From Butyrivibrio sp. LB2008 (GTDB taxonomy: Bacteria; Bacillota; Clostridia; Lachnospirales; Lachnospiraceae), in NCBI RefSeq assembly GCF_000621565.1, contig NZ_KK211307.1, positions 254,743-318,742 of the forward strand: a stretch of 64,000 bases of DNA, given 5' to 3'. Of the stretch, positions 28,223 to 36,868 are shown one piece after another. The stretch's first letter is position 1, and each line of letters starts with the position of its first letter. The notes below the pieces were generated by a model that saw nothing but the letters and a program-made list of their open reading frames with translations, did not search any database and was not told the origin of the DNA. The position numbers and the translations under genes are program-made.

Positions 28223-28308
28223 GATGTGTGAACTGTCCCCCGGATGTTGCTGAATGGCTATGGAATAATGTCAAAAGTAAGACACCTGTAATAGTTTATT
28301 ACAGATAA
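28223..28308 (+). pseudogene. 3' remnant of an L,D-transpeptidase gene
   Basis: The sequence encodes the last ~28 residues of the second L,D-transpeptidase (CVNCPPDVAEWLWNNVKSKT...) and its stop, in the same frame, but with no upstream gene body or start. It is a by-product of the 171-bp duplication. Because the full gene at 23629 ends normally, the function was not lost. Confidence 0.85.
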
Positions 28309-28393
28309 TCGGTAAGTAATTAAGGATAAAATAAAGAGTATCGCATTGAATGAGATATTTTCATGTGCGATGCTCTTTTTTATTGCCTGTTTG
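28223..28393 (+). repeat. 171-bp direct repeat, right copy
   Basis: Matches 25076-25246 at 170 of 171 positions. The start-to-start distance is 3147 bp. The segment between the copies holds exactly the four-gene LXG cassette with its own promoter and terminator. Confidence 0.97.
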
Positions 28394-28474
28394 TAAGTGA
28401 TAATCTATCATTCATATGTTGGGAATTTTTAGGGGGAATTCTCATGAAATATTTATGTTTTAGGAGTTTTTTTA

Positions 28475-29593
28475 ATGAAAAAGAGTAAGTTAGGACTGGC
28501 AGTTGGTGTATTCATTGGTACAATGCTGATGTTTACGGGTTGTGGTGCGGAGAAGATCGACCTGAATGAGTTTGTTACTGTAGAAACTCAGGGTTATGAC
28601 GGATACGGCACGGGAAAAGCTGAATTTGATTCCGGAAAATTAGAAGAAGCTTTAATGGCAAACGGAGTAGATGTGTCCGGAACATTGAATGTTATTATGG
28701 CTGTCAGTGGAGCTGCTGATAAGCTTGATAAGTTATCTAATGGCGATGAAATTGAGTACAAGTGGAATATTGACAAAACTGCAGTAAAGACTTTTAAGAA
28801 GAAATATAAGATTTTGCTTTGCTATAAAGATTTTTCAACAAAGGTAGAAGGACTTAAAGATCCTGCGGAGTTTAATCTTGGAGATTATCTCGATATCTCT
28901 GTGAATGGTGTTGCTCCGAAAGGAAGTTTATATGTTAAGACTTCTTTGAACGGATTTATTGTTGAAGCTGACAAAAAGGATGGTTTAAGCAATGGTGATG
29001 AGGTAACTATTACTGTTAAGCCGCAGATGCTTGATGCAAACGTAGAAGAGTTATGCGCACAAAATCAGATTCCAGTGTTTGACGGTACATATAAATATAC
29101 TGTTGAAGGGCTTCATAATTATGTTACTTCTGTAAGCGAGATTCCTTCTGATGTTTTTGAGATTATGAAAAAGAAGAGCGAAGAAGCATTGGAAGAAGCA
29201 AAAGAGGATGGCTGCGGTCAATGCGATGGATTGTTTGGCAATGTATACAGGCATAGAAATTACGATTCATATAAACTTGTTTCGGTCGGAATATCTGATG
29301 CAGCCGGTGACGGACTTTATGATCTTAATTCAGTGATCATGGTTTATGAACTTAGTTTCAGTGTTCATGGTGATGTTAAGACATATGCATATACTGAATT
29401 CAAAGGTGTAGTGGATTCAAATGAAGGGCTCAGTGAGGATGATTTCAGAACATATCTTGATACATTTAGAACTTGTGAGATCAATGAAAAGTCATATGTG
29501 GGACTTCCCAGTATTGAAGAGATAAACGAGCACAATAAAAAAACTTCTTTGGGAAATGCAATTCCTGATTATAGATTTGAAGATATACAGTGA
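28475..29593 (+). CDS. lipoprotein of unknown function
   Basis: A 372-residue protein with a lipoprotein signal, KKSKLGLAVGVFIGTMLMFTGC; the lipobox LMFTGC gives an acylated Cys at about residue 23. The mature part contains repeated beta-rich units with the motif LSNGDE (residues ~88 and ~169), each near the end of an Ig-like or EF/Ca-type repeat, and a C-terminal alpha/beta region. Similar YGTG-type lipoproteins with two such modules occur in Lachnospiraceae, but I cannot name a family. It lies directly beyond the right direct repeat and was probably the original downstream neighbour of the L,D-transpeptidase gene. Confidence 0.7.
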   Translation: MKKSKLGLAVGVFIGTMLMFTGCGAEKIDLNEFVTVETQGYDGYGTGKAEFDSGKLEEALMANGVDVSGTLNVIMAVSGAADKLDKLSNGDEIEYKWNIDKTAVKTFKKKYKILLCYKDFSTKVEGLKDPAEFNLGDYLDISVNGVAPKGSLYVKTSLNGFIVEADKKDGLSNGDEVTITVKPQMLDANVEELCAQNQIPVFDGTYKYTVEGLHNYVTSVSEIPSDVFEIMKKKSEEALEEAKEDGCGQCDGLFGNVYRHRNYDSYKLVSVGISDAAGDGLYDLNSVIMVYELSFSVHGDVKTYAYTEFKGVVDSNEGLSEDDFRTYLDTFRTCEINEKSYVGLPSIEEINEHNKKTSLGNAIPDYRFEDIQ

Positions 29594-29697
29594 TTTTTGA
29601 ATTGAAGTTAGATTTTGAGATGGAGCTTATCTTCGGATATACTATCTATATGATTTTAAAATTCAAGAAGTGAAAAAATAATACTTATATTTTCTAA

Positions 29698-29728
29698 AGG
29701 CTCTGCAGGGTGCAGAGTCTTTTTCTTT
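29698..29728 (+). terminator. terminator after the lipoprotein gene
   Basis: AGGCTCTGCA and TGCAGAGTCT form a 10-bp stem with a 3-nt loop, then TTTTCTTT. It is a close relative of the element at 28176-28208, and the similarity extends ~20 bp further to AAAATGCAGAT. Confidence 0.75.
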
Positions 29729-30027
29729 GCAATAAAAATGCAGATTAAAGGTTAATGGAAATTAATACATGGGATTTTCAAATATTTAAGAGAGAAAAAC
29801 AAAGATTTTAATATAATTTTTTTTGAAAAAACTCAAAATAATTTAAAAAAAACCAAGATTTTTTTGAGATTTTTTTACTGGGTGAAAATGTAAATACAAA
29901 TTACAATTATCGGAATATCTAACCTAAAATGCGATAGTGGTGCATCTTTTGAGGATAAACGAGTATAAAAAACATTTTTGAAAATGTCTCAAAAAAATAA
30001 AATAACAAGCATTATGGAATAACATTA

Positions 30028-30055
30028 TTGACATTTTTTGTATTGGGTATACAAT
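30028..30055 (+). promoter_or_regulatory. promoter of the serC-serA operon
   Basis: Perfect TTGACA (30028-30033), a 16-bp spacer and TACAAT (30050-30055), about 58 bp before the serC ATG. AGGAGG precedes the start. Confidence 0.7.
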
Positions 30056-30112
30056 GAAATTTAGTGTAGTAAACTATTAAAATGTTTTAATGTCTATAGG
30101 AGGACAAAAGAA

Positions 30113-31195
30113 ATGTCTAGAGTTTATAATTTTTCTGCCGGCCCGGCAGTGCTTCCGGAAGAAGTACTTAAGAAAGCAGCTGAAGAGATGCTTGATTACC
30201 ACGGATGTGGAATGTCTATCAATGAGATGAGCCACAGATCAAAAACTTTCGATGAAGTTATCCAGACTGCAGAGCAGGATATCAGGGATCTTATGAACAT
30301 CCCCGACAATTACAAGGTTCTCTTTTTACAGGGTGGCGCAAGCCAGCAGTTCGCTGCAGTTCCTCTTAACCTTATGAAGAACGGCAAGGCTGCATATATC
30401 GTAACTGGTCAGTGGGCTAAGAAGGCTTATCAGGAAGCTCAGAAGTACGGAGAGGCTATCGAGGTTGCTTCAAGTGCAGATAAGACTTTCTCATATATTC
30501 CCGATTGCTCAGATCTTGATATCCCTGAAGATGCTGACTATGTATATATTTGTGAGAACAATACAATTTACGGAACAAAGTTCAAGACACTTCCCAACAC
30601 AAAGGGACATATCCTTGTTTCAGACGTATCATCATGCTTCCTTTCTGAGCCTGTTGATGTAACAAAGTATGGCGTTATTTACGGTGGTGTCCAGAAGAAT
30701 GTAGGGCCTGCAGGTCTTGTTATCGCTATTATCAGAGAAGATCTCATCACAGATGATGTTCCCGCTTACACACCCACAATGCTTAAGTGGAAGACTCAGG
30801 CTGACAACGGATCTCTTTACAACACACCTAACTGCTGGAGCATTTACATGTGCGGTCTTGTATTCAAGTGGCTCAAGGAGCAGGGCGGTCTTGAGGAGAT
30901 GAAGAAGAGAAACGAAGCTAAGGCAAAGGTTCTTTATGATTATCTCGATCAGAGCAAGATGTTCAAGGGAACAGTAAGACCTGAGGACAGATCACTTATG
31001 AACGTTCCTTTCGTTACAGACAGCGAAGAGCTCAATGCTAAGTTTATCAAGGAAGCTACAGCTGCAGGATTCGTAAGTCTTAAGGGACACAGAACAGTTG
31101 GCGGTATGAGAGCCAGCATCTATAATGCAATGCCTATCGAGGGCGTTCAGAAACTCGTAGAATTCATGGCTAAGTTTGAAAAGGAGAACAGCTGA
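30113..31195 (+). CDS. serC: phosphoserine aminotransferase
   Basis: A 360-residue PLP enzyme converting 3-phosphohydroxypyruvate and glutamate to O-phosphoserine. Signatures are VYNFSAGPAVLPEEVL at the N-terminus, HRSKTFDEV, LFLQGGASQQFAAVPLNL, and the PLP-lysine region SDVSSCFLSEPVDVTKYGVI followed by YGGVQKNVGPAGL. TPNCWSIYMCGLVFKWLKEQGG and the C-terminal HRTVGGMRASIYNAMP complete the fold. AGGAGG lies at good spacing from the ATG. It is the first gene of a serC-serA-DUF1015 operon, with serA beginning 1 bp after the stop. Confidence 0.97.
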   Translation: MSRVYNFSAGPAVLPEEVLKKAAEEMLDYHGCGMSINEMSHRSKTFDEVIQTAEQDIRDLMNIPDNYKVLFLQGGASQQFAAVPLNLMKNGKAAYIVTGQWAKKAYQEAQKYGEAIEVASSADKTFSYIPDCSDLDIPEDADYVYICENNTIYGTKFKTLPNTKGHILVSDVSSCFLSEPVDVTKYGVIYGGVQKNVGPAGLVIAIIREDLITDDVPAYTPTMLKWKTQADNGSLYNTPNCWSIYMCGLVFKWLKEQGGLEEMKKRNEAKAKVLYDYLDQSKMFKGTVRPEDRSLMNVPFVTDSEELNAKFIKEATAAGFVSLKGHRTVGGMRASIYNAMPIEGVQKLVEFMAKFEKENS

Positions 31196-31196
31196 T

Positions 31197-32366
31197 ATGT
31201 ACAAGTATAAATGCATGAACCCGATTGCAAAGATCGGTCTTAATAATTTTTCTGATGAGTATCAGACAGTAGACAATGTTGATGACGCAGAAGGCATTCT
31301 TGTAAGAAGTGCCAACATGCTTGAGATGGAGTTTTCAGATAACCTTCTTGCTATCGCAAGAGCAGGTGCCGGTGTAAACAATATTCCTCTCGACAGATGC
31401 GCTGAGAAGGGTATCGTTGTATTCAATACTCCCGGTGCTAATGCAAACGGTGTTAAGGAGATGGTTCTTGCTGCAATGCTTATCGCATCAAGAGATATCA
31501 TCGGCGGAACAGAGTGGGTTAAGGCAAATGCAGGCGATCCTGACATTGCAAAGCTCACAGAGAAGTCAAAGAAGAAGTTTGCTGGAACTGAGATCTTCGG
31601 TAAGAAGCTTGGTATCATCGGACTTGGTGCTATCGGTGTAAGAGTTGCAAATGCCGCAAGACAGCTTGGTATGGATGTTTACGGATACGATCCTTATCTT
31701 TCAATCGATGCTGCATGGAGACTTTCATCTGATGTTAAGCACGTTACAAACGTAGATGACATCTATTCAAAGTGCGACATCATCACAGTTCATGTTCCTG
31801 CTCTTGATTCTACAAAGGGCATGATCAATGCAGATGCTATTGCAAAGATGAAGAAGGGTGTTATCCTTATCAACCTTGCAAGAGATATTCTTTGCAACGA
31901 AGTTGATGTTCTTGCAGGAATCAACTCAGGTAAGATCCGCAAGTATGTAACAGATTTCCCGAACCCTACAACAGCAGGTCACGACGGATGTATCGTAATC
32001 CCTCACCTTGGAGCATCAACAGAGGAATCTGAGGATAACTGTGCAGTTAAGGCTGTTCTTGAGCTTAAGGATTATCTTGAGAACGGTAACATCAATAACT
32101 CGGTCAACTATCCTGGATGTGATATGGGAATTGCCACAAAGCCCAGAATTGCTATTTTCCATAAGAACGTAGCAAATATGATCAGCCAGTTTACAACAGT
32201 ACTCGGCGAGGCTGGTTATAACATTTCAGATATGACTAACAAGTCAAAGGGTGATTTTGCTTATACTCTTATTGACCTTGAGGACAAGATATCAGATACT
32301 CTTATTAAGAAGATGGAAAAGATTGACGGTGTTATCAGAGTCAGAGTTGTTAAGAAGGAAGCATAA
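31197..32366 (+). CDS. serA: D-3-phosphoglycerate dehydrogenase
   Basis: A 389-residue NAD-dependent dehydrogenase, the first step of serine synthesis. The Rossmann motif is LGIIGLGAIGVRVANAARQLGM, the substrate Arg lies in NLARDILCNEVDVL and the catalytic His in VIPHLGASTEESEDNC. A C-terminal ACT domain (~residues 322-389, RIAIFHKNVANMISQFTTVL...) likely senses serine. The start ATG 31197 (MYKYKCMN) has GGAG upstream; an in-frame ATG at 31176 lies inside serC. The protein is the short type without the intervening ASB domain. Confidence 0.95.
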   Translation: MYKYKCMNPIAKIGLNNFSDEYQTVDNVDDAEGILVRSANMLEMEFSDNLLAIARAGAGVNNIPLDRCAEKGIVVFNTPGANANGVKEMVLAAMLIASRDIIGGTEWVKANAGDPDIAKLTEKSKKKFAGTEIFGKKLGIIGLGAIGVRVANAARQLGMDVYGYDPYLSIDAAWRLSSDVKHVTNVDDIYSKCDIITVHVPALDSTKGMINADAIAKMKKGVILINLARDILCNEVDVLAGINSGKIRKYVTDFPNPTTAGHDGCIVIPHLGASTEESEDNCAVKAVLELKDYLENGNINNSVNYPGCDMGIATKPRIAIFHKNVANMISQFTTVLGEAGYNISDMTNKSKGDFAYTLIDLEDKISDTLIKKMEKIDGVIRVRVVKKEA

Positions 32367-32368
32367 TT

Positions 32369-33610
32369 ATGGCAGACATCAAACCTTTTAAAGCGTATAG
32401 ACCAACAAAGGATAAAGTGGGAAGAGTTTCGGCTCTTCCCTATGATGTTTTTAGCAGGAAAGAAGCTTATGAAGAGGTGAAAAAGAATCCCGATTCATTT
32501 CTTGCTATAGACAGACCGGAAACTCAGTTCGCTGAGGACTATGATATGTATGCCCCGGAAGTATATCAGAAGGCACATGATATGCTCTGGGAGCAGATTG
32601 AGAGCGGAGTCTTTGAACAGGACGAGACCGATTGCTATTACATTTATGAGCAGACAATGAACGGCAGAACCCAGACAGGTATTGTTGCATGTGCATCTAT
32701 TGATGACTATTTGAACAATGTCATCAAGAAGCATGAGAATACCAGAGCTGAGAAAGAGGAAGACAGGATTAAGCATGTTTATACATGCGAAGCGCAGACG
32801 GGTCCTATCTTTTTGTGCTACAGAAATAATAAGATGCTGAGCGACCTCGTTGCCAAGATCAAAGAAGTTGACGAGCCTGTATATGACTTTACATCAGATG
32901 ATGGTGTGAAGAACAGAGTATGGATCATTTCAGATCTTGAAGAGACAGAGACTGTATGCAGAGTTTTTGCGACAATAGACAGTATTTATATTGCTGACGG
33001 GCATCATAGATGTGCTTCGGCTGTAAAGGTTGGGCTCAGAAAAAGAGAAGAGAATGCCGGAAAGGTAAAGGGAAAGCAGCAGTATGATTATTTTCTCTCA
33101 GTTCTTTTCCCTGACAATGAGCTTATGATCATGGACTACAACAGAGTTGTAAAAGATCTTAACGGTCTTACTGCTGATGAGTTCCTTGGTAAGCTTGGAG
33201 ATATGTTTGATATTGAAAAGTCAGCAGATGCCGTTAAGCCTTCGTGTAAGGGAGAGTTTGGACTTTATCTTGAAGACAACTGGTACAAGCTTAATGCAAA
33301 AGAGCATATTAAGAAGAGTGATGCGGTTGAGGGACTTGATGTATCTATTCTTCAGAATGAGGTTCTTTCTCCTATTCTTGGAATCGGTGACCCAAGGACA
33401 GATAAGAGGATTGATTTCGTTGGCGGAATAAGAGGGCTCAAGGAGCTTGAAGACAGATGCCACAAGGATATGAAGCTTGCATTTTCGATGTATCCGACAT
33501 CAATCGCGGAGCTTTTTGATGTTGCGGATGCGGAAAGGCTCATGCCTCCGAAGTCAACATGGTTTGAACCTAAGCTTCTCAGCGGATTATTTATCCATGC
33601 TTTGATATAA
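32369..33610 (+). CDS. DUF1015 family protein
   Basis: A 413-residue protein starting MADIKPFKAYRPTKDKVGRVSALPYDVFSR, the DUF1015 signature. It also has IADGHHRCASAVKVG, a conserved His-rich segment of the family, and DPRTDKRIDFVGG. DUF1015 genes very often follow serC-serA in Clostridia and Bacteroidetes, which points to a role linked to serine metabolism; the reaction is unknown. It begins 2 bp after serA, so it is co-transcribed and probably translationally coupled. No signal peptide. Confidence 0.85.
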   Translation: MADIKPFKAYRPTKDKVGRVSALPYDVFSRKEAYEEVKKNPDSFLAIDRPETQFAEDYDMYAPEVYQKAHDMLWEQIESGVFEQDETDCYYIYEQTMNGRTQTGIVACASIDDYLNNVIKKHENTRAEKEEDRIKHVYTCEAQTGPIFLCYRNNKMLSDLVAKIKEVDEPVYDFTSDDGVKNRVWIISDLEETETVCRVFATIDSIYIADGHHRCASAVKVGLRKREENAGKVKGKQQYDYFLSVLFPDNELMIMDYNRVVKDLNGLTADEFLGKLGDMFDIEKSADAVKPSCKGEFGLYLEDNWYKLNAKEHIKKSDAVEGLDVSILQNEVLSPILGIGDPRTDKRIDFVGGIRGLKELEDRCHKDMKLAFSMYPTSIAELFDVADAERLMPPKSTWFEPKLLSGLFIHALI

Positions 33611-33623
33611 AATCAAAGTATAT

Positions 33624-33662
33624 TCAACCAAGCCCATCGGCGTAGTTGATGGGCTTGGTTGA
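33624..33662 (+). terminator. strong hairpin after the serC-serA-DUF1015 operon
   Basis: A perfect 15-bp stem (33624-33638 with 33648-33662) with a 9-nt loop, 13 bp after the stop codon. No clear T run follows, so it may be a bidirectional pause or transcript-stabilising hairpin rather than a classic terminator. Confidence 0.55.
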
Positions 33663-33762
33663 TATATCATGTAAATTTGTCTGAGCAAATGATGCAATTA
33701 ATGGTACAATTAACTAAATAAAGATAATACATAGATTGTATTTAATTTGGAGGGCATCGACA

Positions 33763-36219
33763 GTGAACGCTAAATTGTACAAGATGATGAACTGGCCGGA
33801 AATCGAAGAGATTATTTATTCAGACGGAGATAATCCTCACAGAATACTTGGGGCGCATAAGGTGGGTTCCAATTATCTTGTTCAGGCTTTTTTTCCCGAC
33901 GCAGTGTCTGTAAGTGTTTATGTTGACAACCAGAAGAAGGCATACGAGATGGAGCTTGCAGATGAAGCCGGATTCTATGCGACTATCGTTCCTTATGTCG
34001 AAAAATTAAAATACAAATTTATCATTAAGGATGTGGGCGGTAATGAAACGACTGTCGTTGATCCTTATTCTTTCGGACCGCTTCTTGAGCGTGAGGATTT
34101 TATCAAGTTTGGAAGCGGTATTCACTATCATATCTATGAAAAACTCGGAGCTCATCCTATGAGGCGCGGAGGTGTGAACGGCACGCAGTTTGCAGTTTGG
34201 GCACCTTCTGCAGCCAGGGTGAGTGTTATCGGAGATTTTAATAATTGGGACGGACGTCTGTGCCAGATGCGCAGGCTTGATCCCATCGGTATCTTTGAGA
34301 TATTTATTCCAGGTGCAAAAGAAAATGACGGATATCAGTTTGAGATAAAGACAAGGAGCGGGCTTGTATACAAGAGGCCGGATCCTTATGCTACGGAATC
34401 CAAGGGCGAGAACGGTATCATTTCGGTAATAAACAAGCCTAAATCCATAGTCTGGACCGATCAGAAGTGGATGACGCAGCGAAGGAAGTTTGATAAGGAT
34501 ACGAGTTCATTGTCAATCTGCGAGATTTCTATTGAAGCTTTTGCTGACAGACATAATGGCAAAACGGGATTTAAGGAGATCACGGCGGATATTTTGGAAT
34601 ATGTAAAAAATCATGGCTTTGATACCGTTGAGCTAATGCCGGTGATGAAGCATGTGCCTGAGCATTTTTATCATATTCTTAATTTCTATGCTCTTGATGA
34701 GTCTAACGGAACGGCTGAAGATTTCATGAATTTTGTTAATACGATGCACAGTGAAGGTATCAGGGTCATTCTCGACTGGGTTCCGACATTTTTTCCAAGG
34801 GCGTCATTTGGCCTTAGCGATTTTGACGGAAAGACATTGTATGAATATGAGGATCCAAGAGTCGGCATCCGCCCTAAGTCGGGAGATCTTATTTTTGATT
34901 ATGGCAGAAAAGAGGTAACGAATTTCCTTATTTCAAATGCTCTTTTCTGGATTGAGAATTATCATGTTGATGGCCTTAGAACATCGGATATTTCAAGGAT
35001 TCTTTATCTTGATTATGACAGAAAGCCGGGCGAGTGGATGCCGAATATTTACGGCGGAAATGAGAACCTGGAGGCTCTTGAGTTTCTCAAACAGCTTACG
35101 GAGAACGTGCACAAGAATAATCCGGGAGTTCTTTTGATCACAAAGGAAACTGCGTGCTGGCCACAGGTTACTGATTCTGTCGAGAACGGCGGGCTTGGAT
35201 TTGATTATAAGTGGAATAACGGCTGGACAAGGGATTTCCTTGGTTATATGAGAAACGATCCGCTGTTCAGATCGGGACATCACGATGAGCTTACGTTTAG
35301 CATGATCTATTGTTATACTGAGCGCTTTGTTCTTGCTTTTACGCATGAGGAGCTTGAAAAGGGGCTTGAGGGCCTGTATTATATGATGCCCGGCGATTCG
35401 TATCAGAAGCTTGCAAACCTTCGTCTTGCGCTCAGTTATATGATGGTGCATCCCGGAAGAAAGCATATCTATATGGAACCTGATGCGCTTACGATAGATC
35501 AGGCAGTTTATATCGAGAATCTTTTGAGCAAACTTAATGAGATCTACAAGGATAGACCTGAGCTTCATGAAGCGGATGGTTCAAATGACGGCTTTGAGTG
35601 GATCAATAATATGGCGGCCGATGAGTGTATGGTTTCTTTTGTAAGGAAGAGTTCCGATGAAAAAGAGAATCTTATCATTGTTGCCAATATGGCCGGAATA
35701 GAAAGAGAAATCGAAGTCGGTGTTCCCGCTGATGGAAGATATACGGAAATATTTAACAGCGATGAAGTTAGCTACGGCGGAAGCGGTTTACTTAACGAAG
35801 GCAAGCTTGCGGCTACCAGAAAAGAGGTCGACGGAAGAGATTATTCCCTGAAGCTTAAGCTTGCGCCCGCTGCACTTGCGATATTCAGCTATGTTCCTTA
35901 TTCCGAGCAGGAGAAGAGAATCCGCGCGATCAAAGAGGAAGAAGAGATCAAGAAGGAAGAGGAACGCAGGGAGAAACTCGAAGCTCTGAAGGAGAAGCAG
36001 AACGAGGAAGAACAAAGGCTTCTTAGTGAGCTTAAACTCAAGTATGAGAAAGAGCTTGCCGAGCAGGAAAAAGCCATCGAAGAAAAGTATGAGAAGATTG
36101 AGGAAGAGAGGATCTTTGATATTGTTTCGAAAGAAGCGATAAAGAGTATCTCGACATCTGCTAAGTCGAAGCCGAAAACTGCGAAAAAGACCGGGACGGC
36201 GAAGAAGAAAAAGAAGTAA
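33763..36219 (+). CDS. GlgB-like branching-enzyme homologue, probably catalytically inactive, with charged coiled-coil tail
   Basis: An 818-residue protein clearly homologous to 1,4-alpha-glucan branching enzyme: an N-terminal CBM48-like domain, a second CBM48 domain (NGTQFAVWAPSAARVSVIGD, FNNWDG), a GH13 barrel (VILDWVP..., VDGLRTSD, GGNENLEALEFL) and a C-terminal beta domain. The catalytic triad is not conserved: the nucleophile Asp position is S408, the acid/base Glu is K461 and the third Asp is E529. The region I His is Phe (VPTFFP) and the loop carrying NEFGQ-type residues is missing after YMMVHPGRKH. A ~90-residue Glu/Lys-rich coiled coil and Lys-rich end follow. The GTG start has GGAGGG 8 nt upstream. 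Likely a glycogen-binding pseudoenzyme. Confidence 0.75.
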   Translation: MNAKLYKMMNWPEIEEIIYSDGDNPHRILGAHKVGSNYLVQAFFPDAVSVSVYVDNQKKAYEMELADEAGFYATIVPYVEKLKYKFIIKDVGGNETTVVDPYSFGPLLEREDFIKFGSGIHYHIYEKLGAHPMRRGGVNGTQFAVWAPSAARVSVIGDFNNWDGRLCQMRRLDPIGIFEIFIPGAKENDGYQFEIKTRSGLVYKRPDPYATESKGENGIISVINKPKSIVWTDQKWMTQRRKFDKDTSSLSICEISIEAFADRHNGKTGFKEITADILEYVKNHGFDTVELMPVMKHVPEHFYHILNFYALDESNGTAEDFMNFVNTMHSEGIRVILDWVPTFFPRASFGLSDFDGKTLYEYEDPRVGIRPKSGDLIFDYGRKEVTNFLISNALFWIENYHVDGLRTSDISRILYLDYDRKPGEWMPNIYGGNENLEALEFLKQLTENVHKNNPGVLLITKETACWPQVTDSVENGGLGFDYKWNNGWTRDFLGYMRNDPLFRSGHHDELTFSMIYCYTERFVLAFTHEELEKGLEGLYYMMPGDSYQKLANLRLALSYMMVHPGRKHIYMEPDALTIDQAVYIENLLSKLNEIYKDRPELHEADGSNDGFEWINNMAADECMVSFVRKSSDEKENLIIVANMAGIEREIEVGVPADGRYTEIFNSDEVSYGGSGLLNEGKLAATRKEVDGRDYSLKLKLAPAALAIFSYVPYSEQEKRIRAIKEEEEIKKEEERREKLEALKEKQNEEEQRLLSELKLKYEKELAEQEKAIEEKYEKIEEERIFDIVSKEAIKSISTSAKSKPKTAKKTGTAKKKKK

Positions 36220-36236
36220 ATATTAGATATTTGTGG

Positions 36237-36268
36237 GAGAGCCTATCTGCGGATGGGCTCTTTTTGTT
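36237..36268 (+). terminator. terminator after the GlgB-like gene
   Basis: GAGCCTATC-TGCG-GATGGGCTC hairpin followed by TTTTTG. Confidence 0.7.
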
Positions 36269-36312
36269 TGGTAGCTTCCTATCAAACAAAAAACGCTCCG
36301 CTATGGATGCGA

Positions 36313-36386
36313 CCGATGCGCAGAAGTATTATGCAAGCTAAAGCTTGCGCGCATCGGCGCGCAAAGAGTTGCTTGGCAACTCTTTG
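36313..36386. repeat. cluster of nested hairpins
   Basis: CCGATGCGC (36313) pairs with GCGCATCGG (36349); within it GCAAGCT pairs with AGCTTGC (36333-36348). A second hairpin, CAAAGAGTTGC with GCAACTCTTTG (36362-36386), follows at once. The DNA is locally GC-rich compared with its surroundings. Function unknown. Confidence 0.6.
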
Positions 36387-36463
36387 TTAAATGAAAGAAT
36401 AGGAAGTTGGGGAACGGTGTTGAGATTGTGGTTTGATGATGGCGGGATTTGATGGCGCAAGAC

Positions 36464-36868
36464 CAGATAAGAATGCATAGAAAAAGACGAATTAGCTGTG
36501 ATTTTGCTGTTTTCTTGCGAGTAAGGAAATGAAACCCAGATAAGAATAATAAATAGAAGCAGGTTATCTGTGTTTTTAGGAGATATTTGTGAGATAAGTG
36601 AAGAAATATCCAGATAAAAATTATATAGAAGGAGTTTTTTATCTGGGGGTTAAGGGATTGAATTGGAGAAAAAAGTTCAAAAACACAGATAAGATGGCAA
36701 TAGAAAAGGCGATTTATCTGTGTTTGTAGTGAATATGTTGGAGAAAAAGGAATAAAAACACAGATAAAAAATGCATAGACGGTTTTCTTATCTGGGGAAT
36801 AGAGAAAATAATAGGTTTTCATAGCTCAAAATCCCAGATAAATACTGTGATTAATTGTTGCTTATCTG
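36464..36868. repeat. array of six ~74-bp units with dyad ends
   Basis: CAGATAA begins at 36464, 36537, 36611, 36686, 36761 and 36835 (steps 73, 74, 75, 75, 74). Each is followed 34-35 nt later by the inverted partner TTATCTG (degenerate TTAGCTG in the first unit), with a central ATAGA in most units. The intervening segments are 38-40 nt and partly similar to each other. The array lies in an ~800-bp stretch (36220-37032) with no credible gene. Confidence 0.85.

Larger units (their letters stand above)
29594..30112. other. 519-bp AT-rich intergenic region
   Basis: It holds the lipoprotein terminator near its left end and the serC promoter at its right end. Between them lies very AT-rich DNA with homopolymer A and T runs and no credible coding frame. 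I see no recognisable riboswitch or T-box, although the length leaves room for an undetected leader. Confidence 0.6.

Noticed and set aside
36301-36822. Minus-strand 173-codon frame with a 25-residue period
   Set aside because: The frame follows the DNA repeat, whose steps of 73 and 74 bp are not multiples of three, so the peptide repeat breaks. There is no ribosome site and the composition is that of AT-rich non-coding DNA.
36464-36868. CRISPR array (repeat ~35 nt, spacer ~39 nt)
   Set aside because: The repeats are conserved only at their ends and the middle varies, several spacers resemble one another, and there are no cas genes. It fits a diverged tandem or dyad array better.
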